Source of the DNA: Candidatus Enterococcus myersii
Lineage (GTDB): Bacteria; Bacillota; Bacilli; Lactobacillales; Enterococcaceae
Direction: 5' to 3'
Assembly (NCBI RefSeq): GCF_017316025.1
Contig: NZ_JAFLVT010000015.1
Location: forward strand, 88,928-124,507
Length of the DNA: 35,580 nucleotides
Numbering within the stretch: the stretch's first letter is position 1; the number at the start of each line of letters is the position of its first letter. Below, piece by piece: positions 1 to 9,208 of this stretch. A program made the position numbers and the translations under genes. Below the pieces are notes generated by a model. The model saw only the letters and a program-made list of their open reading frames with translations, made no database searches and was not told where the DNA came from.

Positions 1-32
1 AATACCAGCTGGTGATTTTTTAATTGCAGGGT

Positions 33-1391
33 TTAGTTTGATAATTGCGTTTTTTGCTCATGATCTAAACGACGTAAATCTTTCATCGCTCTAACATAAG
101 AGTACAATAAAACAACGACTGATCCAGCCCAAGCAAGTGGAGAAGCAGCTGCTGCCCCTGGATATTGGAAGTAGTGAGTTAAAACAATTGCAGCAAAAGA
201 ACGCATAATCAATTCCATGATACCTGCGATTGTGGGGATTTTGGTCTGCCCCAAGCCTTGTAGCGTATACCGTAAAATAAAAAGAATAGCCAAAATCCAA
301 TAAAGACTAGCGACGATTAAAAAGTAAATACGAGAAAGTTCAAAAACCTTCGTCTCACTACGACTAACAAATAATGCAACAAAGGAATCACCAAATAAAA
401 TTACGACAATGCCTGCAACAATACTAAAAATAATACTCATAATTAAGCATTGCTTGACCCCTTCTAGAATGCGCCCATATTCTTTTGCCCCGTAATTTTG
501 GGCGGTAAAGGTGGCCATTGTCACGCCAAAGCTCATCATCGGCTGAGTTGCAAATTGATCAATCCGTCCGGCAGCAGCTTGAGCTGCTACTGCATCTGTT
601 CCCAAACTATTGAGAGCCGACTGTAAAATAACTGCCCCAATAGCGATAATAGAAGCTTGAAAGGCCATTGGTAGACCGGCATTTAAATGAACACGGTATT
701 CGTCTTTTAAGTTTTTGAAATCATTTTTGCTAATTTGTAAAAGCGGGATACGGCGTTTAATATAAATAAAGCACATCAAGCTAGCTGACATTTGGGCGAT
801 AACCGTTGCATAACCAGCGCCTGATACACCCATATTAAATTTAGTAATGAAAATTAGATCTAATACCACGTTGATGATGACAGCAAAAATCAAGAAGAAT
901 AACGGCGTACGACTGTCCCCTAACGCCCGCACCATATTACTCAAAAGGTTAAAAGCCATGGCTGCAAACATTCCGCCCAAAATAACGGAGATAAATTCTT
1001 CCGCTTGATCAAAAATTTCTGGTGGAGTTTGCATAATATGCAGTAAAGGGCGTAGAAAAACTAAACTCAAAACCGTCAAAATAAGGGTAACGATTAAACT
1101 AATCACAAGACTTGCAGCAAAACTTTTTTTGACTCCTTTGTAATCTTTTGCACCAAAACGTTGGGCAGTAATAATGGAAAGTCCTGCGGTTAAACCTTGG
1201 GCAAAACCAATGATTAAAAAAGTAATGCTCCCTGTTGAACCTACAGCGGCTAAAGCATCTTTGCCGATTGTTTGACCGACAATGATCATGTCTACCATAT
1301 TGTAAAACTGTTGGAAAATATTCCCTACAAATAATGGAATCGTAAACATAAAAATCAGTTTGGCCGGTGTTCCTTTTGTCAAATCTTTCAT
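33..1391 (-). CDS. MATE family multidrug/cation efflux transporter
   Basis: Inner-membrane antiporter that probably exports drugs or other organic cations using a Na+ or H+ gradient. The 452-residue product has the usual MATE length and about 12 hydrophobic segments arranged as two similar halves. The N-terminus (GTPAKLIFMFTIPLFVGNIFQ) followed by YNMVDMIIVGQTIG is typical of the NorM/DinF branch, and AAAGRIDQFATQPM lies at the start of the second half. The start ATG at 1391 has a GGAG ribosome site about 7 bases upstream. It is transcribed away from the phosphoglycerate mutase gene. The family is clear; the substrate cannot be told from sequence. Confidence 0.93.
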   Translation of the reverse strand: MKDLTKGTPAKLIFMFTIPLFVGNIFQQFYNMVDMIIVGQTIGKDALAAVGSTGSITFLIIGFAQGLTAGLSIITAQRFGAKDYKGVKKSFAASLVISLIVTLILTVLSLVFLRPLLHIMQTPPEIFDQAEEFISVILGGMFAAMAFNLLSNMVRALGDSRTPLFFLIFAVIINVVLDLIFITKFNMGVSGAGYATVIAQMSASLMCFIYIKRRIPLLQISKNDFKNLKDEYRVHLNAGLPMAFQASIIAIGAVILQSALNSLGTDAVAAQAAAGRIDQFATQPMMSFGVTMATFTAQNYGAKEYGRILEGVKQCLIMSIIFSIVAGIVVILFGDSFVALFVSRSETKVFELSRIYFLIVASLYWILAILFILRYTLQGLGQTKIPTIAGIMELIMRSFAAIVLTHYFQYPGAAAASPLAWAGSVVVLLYSYVRAMKDLRRLDHEQKTQLSN

Positions 1392-1522
1392 TTATTTACT
1401 CCTATTTTTTTGTAAATTTATTTTTAATTCAAACTTGTTACCTAAGCAAAGTAAATGGTAGCATAACGACTATTAAATACAAGCCTTTTCAAAGAGGTTT
1501 TGCAAGAATTTTCATTTTTTTC

Positions 1523-1551
1523 ATGACATTTCTTTTTATTACTGGGATAAT
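1523..1551 (+). promoter_or_regulatory. Probable sigma-A promoter of the phosphoglycerate mutase gene
   Basis: ATGACA (-35, one mismatch), a 17-base spacer and GATAAT (-10, one mismatch) with an upstream TGG extension. It lies about 20 bases before the start codon at 1572, in the gap between divergent genes. Confidence 0.6.
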
Positions 1552-1571
1552 AGAGCTAAGGAGGCGGCAAG

Positions 1572-2240
1572 ATGAAAGTTGTATTGATACGCCACGGTGA
1601 AAGTATTGCAAATTTTGAAAATTATTGGACAGGGTGGCTGGACGTCCCCTTAACAAAAAAAGGTGAAGAGCAGGCAAAAGCAGCTGGAAATAAAATAAAA
1701 ATGGCTCAGCTGCAATTTGATGCCGTTTTTACTTCTGTTTTGCAACGTGCCATTTTAACAAGTCAATTGGTTTTAGAAGCAAGCGATCAATTGTGGGTGC
1801 CATTAATAAAAACTTGGCGCTTAAATGAACGACATTATGGTGCTTTAATTGGTAAGAATAAAGATGAAATGACAGCAATTTATGGCGCAGAACAAGTAAA
1901 AAAATGGCGGCGGGGATATTTTGAAATGCCACCATTAGAATATGCAGGAAATTTTGATCGCCGTTATCAAAATTTGGCAACCCAAGATCTACCAAAAGGA
2001 GAAAGTCTTGACTTAACGGTTAAACGGGTTATTCCATTGTGGCAAGATCAAATTATACCGCTATTGTTAGAGGGTAAGAATATTTTAATAGCTGGACATG
2101 GTAACAGTTTACGGGCATTAGTGAAATATTTAGAAGCTGTTCCAGAAAATGAGATGGATACGATTGCAATTCCCAATGCTGCACCAATCGTTTATGAATT
2201 CGACGATAAGCTGCAAATAATCGCGAAAAAGTTGCTATAA
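1572..2240 (+). CDS. 2,3-bisphosphoglycerate-dependent phosphoglycerate mutase-like protein
   Basis: Histidine-phosphatase superfamily enzyme of the GpmA type, which interconverts 3- and 2-phosphoglycerate in glycolysis through a phosphohistidine. The catalytic set is complete: RHGE with His8, Arg59, LNERHYGAL with Glu86, the Arg113-Arg114 pair, and AGHGNSLRALVKYLE with His176. At 222 residues it is a little shorter than usual GpmA (about 228-250) and its middle segment is compressed, so it may be a second, divergent copy rather than the main glycolytic enzyme. The ATG at 1572 follows a strong AAGGAGG. I leave the symbol blank because I cannot tell gpmA from a paralogue. Confidence 0.85.
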   Translation: MKVVLIRHGESIANFENYWTGWLDVPLTKKGEEQAKAAGNKIKMAQLQFDAVFTSVLQRAILTSQLVLEASDQLWVPLIKTWRLNERHYGALIGKNKDEMTAIYGAEQVKKWRRGYFEMPPLEYAGNFDRRYQNLATQDLPKGESLDLTVKRVIPLWQDQIIPLLLEGKNILIAGHGNSLRALVKYLEAVPENEMDTIAIPNAAPIVYEFDDKLQIIAKKLL

Positions 2241-2285
2241 ACACGAACTTTTCAAGCTGATAATTTAATTATGTTCACTTTTTTG

Positions 2286-2314
2286 TCGAAAGGACAACTT
2301 TTTTTTGCTATACT
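2286..2314 (+). promoter_or_regulatory. Extended -10 promoter for the ACT/UPF0210 pair
   Basis: TGCTATACT is an extended -10 (TATACT at 2309-2314) with a weak -35 (TCGAAA at 2286) 17 bases upstream. Transcription would begin near 2321, so the upstream in-frame ATG at 2305 cannot be used and the start at 2338 is supported. Confidence 0.55.
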
Positions 2315-2337
2315 CGAAAAAAACAGGAGGTATTTTT

Positions 2338-2604
2338 ATGAAAGCTATTTTAACAGTAATCGGACAAGACAAGGTGGGAATCATTGCCGGCGTCAGCCAA
2401 AAGTTGGCTGACTTAGATATTAACATTTTAGATGTCTCCCAAACGATTATGGAAGATTATTTTACAATGACCATGATGTTACAGTTAAAACAAACCGCAG
2501 AGTTTGAAAGTATCAAAAAGGCACTTAACTTAGTTGGAGATAGTTTAGGTGTCAAAATTAACATTCAAAATGAAGAAATTTTTAATGCAATGCATAAATT
2601 ATAG
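2338..2604 (+). CDS. ACT-domain protein, UPF0237 family
   Basis: An 88-residue protein that is almost entirely one ACT domain (MKAILTVIGQDKVGIIAGVS, then NILDVSQTI). ACT domains bind small ligands, usually amino acids, and the family is related to GcvR-like regulators, but its own role is not established. The ATG at 2338 sits 7 bases after AGGAGG. An in-frame ATG at 2305 would add 11 residues but lies upstream of the predicted transcription start. The UPF0210 gene begins 15 bases downstream, and the two families are commonly found as neighbours, so they probably act together. Confidence 0.9.
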   Translation: MKAILTVIGQDKVGIIAGVSQKLADLDINILDVSQTIMEDYFTMTMMLQLKQTAEFESIKKALNLVGDSLGVKINIQNEEIFNAMHKL

Positions 2605-2619
2605 TAAGGGGTTATAACC

Positions 2620-3963
2620 ATGGAGACAAATCAGATTTTAGAAACCATTCGCATGGTAGAAGAAGAAAACCTGGATATACGTACGATCACAATGGGAATC
2701 TCTTTACTAGATTGTATCAGCGGCGATGTCAAAAAGACTTGTGACAATATTTATCAAAAAATTACAACCAAAGCTTTCGACTTGGTAAAAGTAGGAGAAG
2801 ATATTGAAACGGAATTTGGTATTCCCATTATCAATAAACGTATTTCTGTAACACCGATTTCACTGATTGCTGCTGCGAGTGGAACAAAAGATTGCATTCC
2901 TTTTGCAAAAACTTTAGATAAAGCAGCAATTGCTTTAGGTGTAAACTTTATTGGTGGCTTTTCAGCTTTAGTTGAAAAAGGATATCAAGGTGCAGATGAG
3001 GCGTTGATTGCTTCAATTCCAGAGGCGCTAAAAGAAACGCAATTTGTTTGTTCTTCGGTTAATATCGGTTCTACCCGGGCGGGAATTAATATGGATGCAG
3101 TTAAATTAATGGGGGAAACAATCAAAAAAACTGCGGATGCTTCTGATATGGGGTGTGCCAAATTAGTTGTTTTTGCTAATGCAGTTGAGGATAATCCATT
3201 TATGGCTGGCGCCTTTCACGGCGTTGGTGAAGCTGATTGTGAGATTAATGTTGGTGTCAGTGGTCCCGGCGTTGTAAAACGGGCATTAGAAAAGGTGAAG
3301 GGCGAATCTTTTGATGTCGTAGCTGAAACTGTTAAGAAAACTGCTTTTAAAATTACGCGTATGGGTCAAATGGTCGGACAAGTTGCTTCAAAACGTTTAG
3401 GTGTACCCTTTGGTATTGTCGACTTGTCATTAGCACCAACGCCTGCTGTAGGAGACAGCGTGGCTTTAATTTTAGAGGAAATGGGTTTGGAATCAGTTGG
3501 AACCCACGGCACAACTGCAGCTTTGGCACTTTTAAATGACGCTGTAAAAAAAGGTGGCGTTATGGCTTGTAATCATGTCGGTGGATTATCGGGTGCTTTT
3601 ATTCCAGTTTCTGAAGATGCAGGGATGATTAAAGCTGTTGAAAACGGATTATTGAATTTAGAAAAATTAGAAGCAATGACGGCAATTTGTTCAGTTGGTT
3701 TAGATATGATTGCTATTCCTGGTGATACGACTGCTGAAACGATCGCGGCAATGATTGCCGATGAGGCAGCGATTGGCGTGATTAATCATAAGACCACTGC
3801 AGTTCGGATAATTCCAGCTAAAGGACAAAAAGTTGGAGACATGGTAGAATTTGGTGGCTTGTTGGGTCGTGCGCCAGTAATGAAAGTTAATCCGGCTAAA
3901 AGTGCTGATTTTATCGCGCGGGGTGGCCGTATTCCAGCCCCAATCCATTCATTTAAAAACTAA
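2620..3963 (+). CDS. UPF0210 (PFL family) protein
   Basis: A 447-residue cytoplasmic protein of the UPF0210/DUF711 family, full length for the family. The opening [20 protein letters not shown] with [14 protein letters not shown] is characteristic, as are the glycine-rich segments in the middle ([20 protein letters not shown]) and near the C-terminus ([15 protein letters not shown]). Members resemble pyruvate-formate-lyase-like folds, but I see no glycyl-radical consensus and the reaction is unknown. An AAGGGG lies 9 bases before the ATG. It follows the ACT-domain gene in the same operon and precedes the HAD gene by a few bases. Confidence 0.93.
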   Translation: METNQILETIRMVEEENLDIRTITMGISLLDCISGDVKKTCDNIYQKITTKAFDLVKVGEDIETEFGIPIINKRISVTPISLIAAASGTKDCIPFAKTLDKAAIALGVNFIGGFSALVEKGYQGADEALIASIPEALKETQFVCSSVNIGSTRAGINMDAVKLMGETIKKTADASDMGCAKLVVFANAVEDNPFMAGAFHGVGEADCEINVGVSGPGVVKRALEKVKGESFDVVAETVKKTAFKITRMGQMVGQVASKRLGVPFGIVDLSLAPTPAVGDSVALILEEMGLESVGTHGTTAALALLNDAVKKGGVMACNHVGGLSGAFIPVSEDAGMIKAVENGLLNLEKLEAMTAICSVGLDMIAIPGDTTAETIAAMIADEAAIGVINHKTTAVRIIPAKGQKVGDMVEFGGLLGRAPVMKVNPAKSADFIARGGRIPAPIHSFKN

Positions 3964-3975
3964 AGGTTGATGAAA

Positions 3976-4590
3976 ATGAAAGATTTTATTTGGGATTTTG
4001 ACGGTACTTTATTTGATACGTACCCCAATATGTTAAAAGCTATTTTAAAAGTTTTGCAAGAAGAAGGTCTAAATCCTCCAAAAGAAGAAATTTATCGTCT
4101 TCTAAAAGAAAAATCTTCAAAAGCCGTCACTGAAGGCTATGACTTAGACTTTGTTGATTTTTCCAAGCGATTTCATCAATATGAAGATCAGATGGATAAA
4201 TGGCCGCATCCTTTTAAAGGCGTAAGAGAAATGTTATCGGCTGTAAAAGAGCAGGGTGGACAAAATTTTATTATGACCCATCGAACTGTCGCATCCACCA
4301 AAAAATTATTGGCCTATTACCAATTGACTGATTTTTTTGTTGAAATTGTCGGCGAAGAAAATAATTTTGCAAGAAAACCGAATCCAGAGGCTTTGCTTTA
4401 TTTGCTTGCCAAATATCAGTTAATAAAAATGCAAACGGTGATGGTAGGTGATCGCCTTTTAGATATTGCTGCGGGTAAACAGGCTGGTTTAAAAACCATC
4501 TTTTTTGATAATGAAGGCTTATTAAAAAATATCCCCGCAGATTACTACGTTACTGATTTTAATCAGTTACAAAATCTCATTACAAAATAG
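3976..4590 (+). CDS. HAD-IA family phosphatase, phosphoglycolate phosphatase-like
   Basis: Haloacid-dehalogenase hydrolase of 204 residues. Motif I is FIWDFDGTLFDT (nucleophile Asp7, acid/base Asp9), motif II is the Thr in FIMTHRT, motif III the Lys in FARKPNPEAL, and motif IV MVGDRLLDI. A helical cap sits between motifs I and II, as in PGPase/beta-PGM type enzymes. The preferred substrate is not evident. Three in-frame starts lie close together (TTG 3967, ATG 3970, ATG 3976); AAAGG at 3962-3966 has proper spacing only to 3976. It is the last gene before a strong terminator, so it probably ends the ACT/UPF0210 operon. Confidence 0.9.
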   Translation: MKDFIWDFDGTLFDTYPNMLKAILKVLQEEGLNPPKEEIYRLLKEKSSKAVTEGYDLDFVDFSKRFHQYEDQMDKWPHPFKGVREMLSAVKEQGGQNFIMTHRTVASTKKLLAYYQLTDFFVEIVGEENNFARKPNPEALLYLLAKYQLIKMQTVMVGDRLLDIAAGKQAGLKTIFFDNEGLLKNIPADYYVTDFNQLQNLITK

Positions 4591-4635
4591 AAAAATCGTG
4601 AAGATTAGCTAAAGCTGGTTTTCACGATTTTTTTA
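4591..4635 (+). terminator. Rho-independent terminator
   Basis: AAAAATCGTGAA pairs over 12 bases with TTCACGATTTTT, the loop holds a small AGCT-AA-AGCT hairpin, and a T run follows directly. It closes the transcript of the HAD gene ahead of comEA. Confidence 0.88.
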
Positions 4636-4697
4636 TTTAGAAATTATTGCAGTTTTTTTATTTCTTTTGCGTAAATAATTGTGAAAGGAGGAAGAAG

Positions 4698-5318
4698 ATG
4701 GCATTTTTTTATGAACACAAAACACGAGTGATACTAGTTGGTGCAGTTTTGTCTGTCTTGTTGCTTATCGGCGGGCTTTTTATCTGGCAAAAACAAAATG
4801 AAAAAAAGTCATGGGCGTCGTTACCTTTGGACTCGAGTAGTCAAATTGAACAGACAAAGGAAAGTAAAACAAAAGTAAAGACAATTACAGTTGATATTAA
4901 AGGAGAGGTCGCAAAACCAGGGGTGTATGAACTACCTATGGATTCTAGGATGCAAAAACTTGTTCAAGTAGCTGGCGGATTTACTAAATGTGCCCTGCAA
5001 AAAGAAATTAATTTGGCCCAAAAATTACAAGATCAACAGATGGTTTATGTACCAAATCAAAAAGAATCAACGTCTGTCAGTATTGGTAATGATTTTAGCG
5101 TCGGTAAACAGGCAACTTCCAATTCAGAAATGGTCAATATTAATACCGCAGATTTAACCAAGTTACAAACACTTTCAGGCATTGGCGAAAAAAAAGCGGA
5201 GGCAATTATTGCGTATCGGGAAGAAAATGGAAGTTTTAAATCAATAGAAGAGCTAAAAGAAGTTTCAGGAATCGGGGAAAAGACGGTTGAAAAATTACGT
5301 GCATCGATTACAATATAA
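4698..5318 (+). CDS. comEA: Late competence DNA receptor ComEA
   Basis: Membrane-anchored double-stranded DNA-binding protein of the transformation machinery. The 206 residues show a short cytoplasmic start, one transmembrane helix (about 10-30), a linker, an SLBB-type domain (ITVDIKGEVAKPGVYELP, about 60-115) and a C-terminal helix-hairpin-helix pair (VNINTADLTKL, LSGIGEKKAEAIIAYRE, VSGIGEKTVEKL) that binds DNA. ATG 4698 follows AAAGGAGG at ideal distance, which is why I reject the longer reading from 4647. comEB begins 24 bases downstream. No obvious ComX-type competence box is visible upstream. Confidence 0.95.
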   Translation: MAFFYEHKTRVILVGAVLSVLLLIGGLFIWQKQNEKKSWASLPLDSSSQIEQTKESKTKVKTITVDIKGEVAKPGVYELPMDSRMQKLVQVAGGFTKCALQKEINLAQKLQDQQMVYVPNQKESTSVSIGNDFSVGKQATSNSEMVNINTADLTKLQTLSGIGEKKAEAIIAYREENGSFKSIEELKEVSGIGEKTVEKLRASITI

Positions 5319-5342
5319 ATAAAATAATAAAGGAGCAACGCT

Positions 5343-5828
5343 ATGGCTGATCAAAGAATCCCTTGGGACCAATATTTTATGGCACAAGCGGTACTTTTAG
5401 CATTACGCAGTACATGTACCCGTCTTGAAGTTGGGGCAACATTAGTAAAAGATAAACGCATTATTGCAGGAGGTTATAACGGGTCAGTTAGTGGTGATGT
5501 TCACTGCATCGATGATGGTTGTTATGTGGTAGATAACCATTGTATTCGCACCATTCATGCGGAAATGAATGCATTATTGCAATGCGCGAAATTAGGCATT
5601 TCCACAGATCAAGCAGAGGTTTATGTAACGCATTTTCCTTGTCTGCAATGTACCAAAGCGCTTTTACAAGCAGGTATTCGAAAAATCTACTACTTACACG
5701 ATTATCGTAATGATCCATATGCGATTGAATTAATTGCACAAGTGGGAGCAACCGCCCAAAAAGTTGACTTAGATCCTGAATATTTTCAAAAACTTTCTTT
5801 TGGTTCTTTAAACGAAGTAACTGATTAA
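5343..5828 (+). CDS. comEB: ComEB, dCMP deaminase family protein
   Basis: Zinc-dependent deaminase of 161 residues that converts dCMP to dUMP; in the competence operon it is a conserved passenger, and a direct role in DNA uptake is not established. The zinc site is complete: HAEMNAL gives His72 and the catalytic Glu74, and [10 protein letters not shown] gives Cys100 and Cys103. The extra HCIDDGC segment (about 54-60) is a second Cys/His cluster as in other dCMP deaminases. An AGGAG lies upstream of the ATG. The stop codon overlaps the open frame of comEC. Confidence 0.94.
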   Translation: MADQRIPWDQYFMAQAVLLALRSTCTRLEVGATLVKDKRIIAGGYNGSVSGDVHCIDDGCYVVDNHCIRTIHAEMNALLQCAKLGISTDQAEVYVTHFPCLQCTKALLQAGIRKIYYLHDYRNDPYAIELIAQVGATAQKVDLDPEYFQKLSFGSLNEVTD

Positions 5829-5865
5829 CGATTTAGCTAATCGCTGGATTATCCCGAGTCTTGCG

Positions 5866-8076
5866 ATGGTTCTTATTATCTGTGGTATTTATTTAAATTG
5901 TCCACTGCTATTTTTAATACTGTTTTTATATTGTGTCTATTTTTGCTGCAGCCGCCAGTTCAAACTTGTTTTTGTGATTGGGTTCTGCAGTCTTTTTATC
6001 GTACCACGGCTGCTGACAACTTTAGATAAAATTGATCATGATTATACATTAAAACAGGAGTTTATTTTAAAAGTTTCTGCAGATAGTCTAAAAATTAATG
6101 GGGATAATTTGAGTTTTCATGGCGAAAATCAACGTGGCGAAGTTTTTAGCTGTTATTATACTTTTCAAAGTGAGACAGAAAAAAAGCAGATAGTAAATAA
6201 AGACCTTCAGCAAAACTACGCTACTATTTTTGGCACGTTTACAAAAGGAAGAGGGCAGCGGAATTTAGCCGGCTTTAATCAACAAAAGTATTTGAGAAGC
6301 CATGGTTATTGTGGTGTGTTAAATAGCAAAAAAATTAATTGGCACGCTAAAAAAACTTTCACCTGGGATCAAGTGCGTGCTTTTTTTATTCGCCAGCTAA
6401 AGAGGAAGCTGCCACAAAAAACGAGTGCTTATCTTGGGGCATTATTTTTTGGCTATAAAGATCAAGACTTTAAACAAACGCAGGGCACATTATCACCAAG
6501 TGGTATTTTGCATTTTTTTAGTATCTCAGGTATGCATGTGCATATCTTTTTAGGGGCATGGTTAGGTTTATTGCAATGCTTAAGGCTAACGTTAAAAGAA
6601 AGTCTGCTGCCAGTCCTTATTTTTGCTGTGTTTATTCTCCTTTTGACAGGTGGAAGCGTTGGAATCTGGCGAGCAACTTTGCTTTTTATCCTAAATCTAT
6701 TAATAAAATTTTTGCCGATTGTCTTATCACCAATGGATAAATTTGGTATTGTTCTTTTGCTATGTTTATTTAAAGAGCCGTTACTAATTTTCCAGACTGG
6801 CGGGCAATTATCCTTTATGATGTCGCTTTTATTGGTTATCACAGTCAATGAGCAAGGTAAGCTAAAAGACTTTAAAACGAGTAGTTGGTTAACCCTTTTG
6901 GCATTACCGTTAATTTGCTTTTATTTTTATGAATGGCCATTGTTGGGCGGTTTTTTAACTGTCACCTTATTACCAGTGTTCAAATTTTTTTTATTACCAG
7001 TAGGACTGGTGATTATAGTCAGTACATTTGTTATTTCGTTTGACTTTCTGATTCATTTATTTGAAAAATTTATTTTTCTCTTTGAAAGTCTTTTGGCAAA
7101 TACCGTTCATTTTACTTTACCAATTGGCTGGGTACCGCCGTTATATGTCTTTTTACTAACTTTTTTAGGGATTTATCTGTACCAAAAGAAATTTTCTAAA
7201 ATAAAACTAGCTATTTTACTGCTTTTTTTTCCATTTTTAATTAATCGCGTGACGTTTCCTTTAATGGTAGCTTTTGTGGATGTCGGTCAAGGCGATGCGA
7301 TCGTTTTTAAAGCACCCTTTAACCGGGAAGTAATTTTAGTGGATACAGGTGGAAAAGTGCTTTTTCCACAAGAGAAATGGCAGCAGAAAATTCAAAACAG
7401 CAATGCCCAAAATACACTGGTACCTTTTTTAAAAGCTTGCGGGATTAAAAAAATTGATAGGGTAATTATTACCCATGGTGACAGTGATCATATGGGAGAC
7501 TTAGATGTCGTATTGGAAGATTTTGATGTAAAGGAGTTAGTTTTAGGTGCAGGAAGTGAAAAACAGCCAAATATTGCAAAGTCTTTAAATCAGTTGCCCA
7601 AAAAAACAGATTTAAAACTGCTTTCTGGGGCAGCATCTGTCATCGGTTATTTTCCGTTACGTGTTTTTGCCCCCCTCAAAAGCAAAGGGGAAAATGAAGA
7701 CTCCCTTGTTTTGCAAACTCAAATAAAAAAGCAACGCTTTTTATTGACTGGAGACTTAGATCAAGCTGGAGAAAAACAGCTGCTAAAAAAATACCAAAAT
7801 TTAAAAAGCGATGTATTAAAGTTAGGACATCACGGGAGTAAAACCTCATCTTCGCCTATCTTTATTCAAGAGGTGGCACCAAAATCCGCTATTGTTTCCT
7901 GTGGCTTAAATAATCGTTTTAATCATCCGCATCAGGAAGTTTTAGAAACACTAAACAAACAGCAAGTCACAACTTTTCGCACCGATCAACAAGGGATGAT
8001 TTATTATTCTTGGGGCTTTTTAGAACCTGTCGCAACGCCCAAAACCGTTCAAGAATCTGCTAGCCCTCCGCAGTAG
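5866..8076 (+). CDS. comEC: ComEC/Rec2 DNA internalisation channel
   Basis: Polytopic membrane protein that carries single-stranded DNA across the membrane during transformation. It has an N-terminal hydrophobic/DUF4131 part, the central Competence domain (LHFFSISGMHVHIFLGAWLG), and a C-terminal metallo-beta-lactamase-like domain (FVDVGQGDAIVF, ITHGDSDHMGDL, LLTGDLDQAG, LKLGHHGSKTSSS) thought to be the nuclease part. The length of 736 residues is normal. The start is unclear: ATG 5866 has no ribosome site and cuts into the first membrane helix, while the frame stays open up to 5821 (…NRWIIPSLAM). Translation may begin at a non-ATG codon (ATT 5824 or CTG 5821) overlapping the comEB stop. Confidence 0.93.
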   Translation: MVLIICGIYLNCPLLFLILFLYCVYFCCSRQFKLVFVIGFCSLFIVPRLLTTLDKIDHDYTLKQEFILKVSADSLKINGDNLSFHGENQRGEVFSCYYTFQSETEKKQIVNKDLQQNYATIFGTFTKGRGQRNLAGFNQQKYLRSHGYCGVLNSKKINWHAKKTFTWDQVRAFFIRQLKRKLPQKTSAYLGALFFGYKDQDFKQTQGTLSPSGILHFFSISGMHVHIFLGAWLGLLQCLRLTLKESLLPVLIFAVFILLLTGGSVGIWRATLLFILNLLIKFLPIVLSPMDKFGIVLLLCLFKEPLLIFQTGGQLSFMMSLLLVITVNEQGKLKDFKTSSWLTLLALPLICFYFYEWPLLGGFLTVTLLPVFKFFLLPVGLVIIVSTFVISFDFLIHLFEKFIFLFESLLANTVHFTLPIGWVPPLYVFLLTFLGIYLYQKKFSKIKLAILLLFFPFLINRVTFPLMVAFVDVGQGDAIVFKAPFNREVILVDTGGKVLFPQEKWQQKIQNSNAQNTLVPFLKACGIKKIDRVIITHGDSDHMGDLDVVLEDFDVKELVLGAGSEKQPNIAKSLNQLPKKTDLKLLSGAASVIGYFPLRVFAPLKSKGENEDSLVLQTQIKKQRFLLTGDLDQAGEKQLLKKYQNLKSDVLKLGHHGSKTSSSPIFIQEVAPKSAIVSCGLNNRFNHPHQEVLETLNKQQVTTFRTDQQGMIYYSWGFLEPVATPKTVQESASPPQ

Positions 8077-8119
8077 AAAATGTTAGGATGTAAAAAAGAG
8101 TCATTGTAAGGAGAAAAAA

Positions 8120-9142
8120 ATGAAAGCCCAAGAAGCATTACAAGCAATTAAAGAAAAACCACTGGCACCGTTATATCTTATCTTAGGGACCGAAAGCTAT
8201 TTGCAAGATCGCATCAAGCACGCTTTTATGGAGCGACTGCAATTACAAAAAGATGATTTAGACTTGGTTTATTTTGACTTGGAGCAGGACCCTTTAAATT
8301 TAGTCGTGGCAGAAGCGCAAGCACCGTCTTTGTTTTCTTTAGAAGATAAACGGTTAATCATTGCTGAAAATCCGTTGTTTTTGACTGCAGAAAAAAAGAG
8401 TAATGTGATTGAACAAGACTTAACAGATTTTTTGAGCTATTTAACCGATCCGGCGCAAAGTGGTGTCGTAGTTATGATTGCGCCTTATGAAAAATTAGAC
8501 GAACGTAAAAAGGTCACCAAGTTGTTAAAAAAACAGGCGGTTGTAATCGATGTACAACCTTTAAAAGAACAAGACGTACAGCGTTATGTGCGCCAGACGC
8601 TAGCGGCTGCAAACATTCAGTTAGACCGCCAGGCTTTTGATACTTTTATGCAACTTACAGAAATGGATTTAACCAAAGCAATGCAAGAGTTGGATAAATT
8701 ATTATTATACGGGGCAACGGGTGCGTCTTTAACAAAAGATGTGATTATACAGTTGGTGCCACAATCTTTGGAAAATAATATTTTTGAATTGACAGAAAAT
8801 GTCTTAGCAGGTAATGCCGACAAAGCATTACGGATATATGAAGATTTACATCTACAAGGAGAAGAGACGATTAAAATCAACGCTATTTTAATCGGGCAGG
8901 TGCGCCTGTTGTTACAGACTAAAATATTGATGAAGGCGGGCTATCAACAAGCCAACATTGCCCAGACGGTAAAGGTACATCCTTATCGTGTAAAATTGGC
9001 CATGCAGCAAGTAAAAAAATACGATGAAAAACAGCTTATGACGCTGTTTGATGAATTAGTCGAAAATGATTATCTTGTTAAAACGGGCCAGATGGATAAA
9101 GAATTTTTATTCCAACTTTTTGTTTTAAAAACCGCGCGATAA
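8120..9142 (+). CDS. holA: DNA polymerase III delta subunit (clamp loader)
   Basis: Delta subunit of the clamp loader, which opens the beta sliding clamp. The 340-residue length, the start APLYLILGTESYLQDRI and the conserved helical C-terminal domain (NIFELTENVLAGNADKAL, then VHPYRVKLAMQQ) fit the HolA family; as usual for delta there is no working Walker A. An AAGGAG precedes the ATG. The position between comEC and rpsT is the standard Firmicutes arrangement. It is likely transcribed with the com genes but should also have its own expression, as the protein is needed for replication. Confidence 0.94.
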   Translation: MKAQEALQAIKEKPLAPLYLILGTESYLQDRIKHAFMERLQLQKDDLDLVYFDLEQDPLNLVVAEAQAPSLFSLEDKRLIIAENPLFLTAEKKSNVIEQDLTDFLSYLTDPAQSGVVVMIAPYEKLDERKKVTKLLKKQAVVIDVQPLKEQDVQRYVRQTLAAANIQLDRQAFDTFMQLTEMDLTKAMQELDKLLLYGATGASLTKDVIIQLVPQSLENNIFELTENVLAGNADKALRIYEDLHLQGEETIKINAILIGQVRLLLQTKILMKAGYQQANIAQTVKVHPYRVKLAMQQVKKYDEKQLMTLFDELVENDYLVKTGQMDKEFLFQLFVLKTAR

Positions 9143-9170
9143 AAATTTTGCCAAACTTAATAAGTAAAAG

Positions 9171-9206
9171 AAAAAGCGTTGAAGAATTAACTTCAACGCT
9201 TTTTGA
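9171..9206. terminator. Shared bidirectional terminator between holA and rpsT
   Basis: AAAAAGCGTTGAAG and CTTCAACGCTTTTT form a perfect 14-base stem around a 6-base loop, with T runs on both strands. It serves the convergent holA and rpsT transcripts. Confidence 0.92.
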
Positions 9207-9208
9207 AA

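Noticed and set aside
2305-2337. Upstream start for the ACT protein at 2305
   Set aside because: It lies ahead of the predicted transcription start and lacks a ribosome site; ATG 2338 follows AGGAGG.
4636-4697. ComX/CIN box before comEA
   Set aside because: Only a loose TGCG-TAAATA string is present, not the TACGAATA-type consensus.
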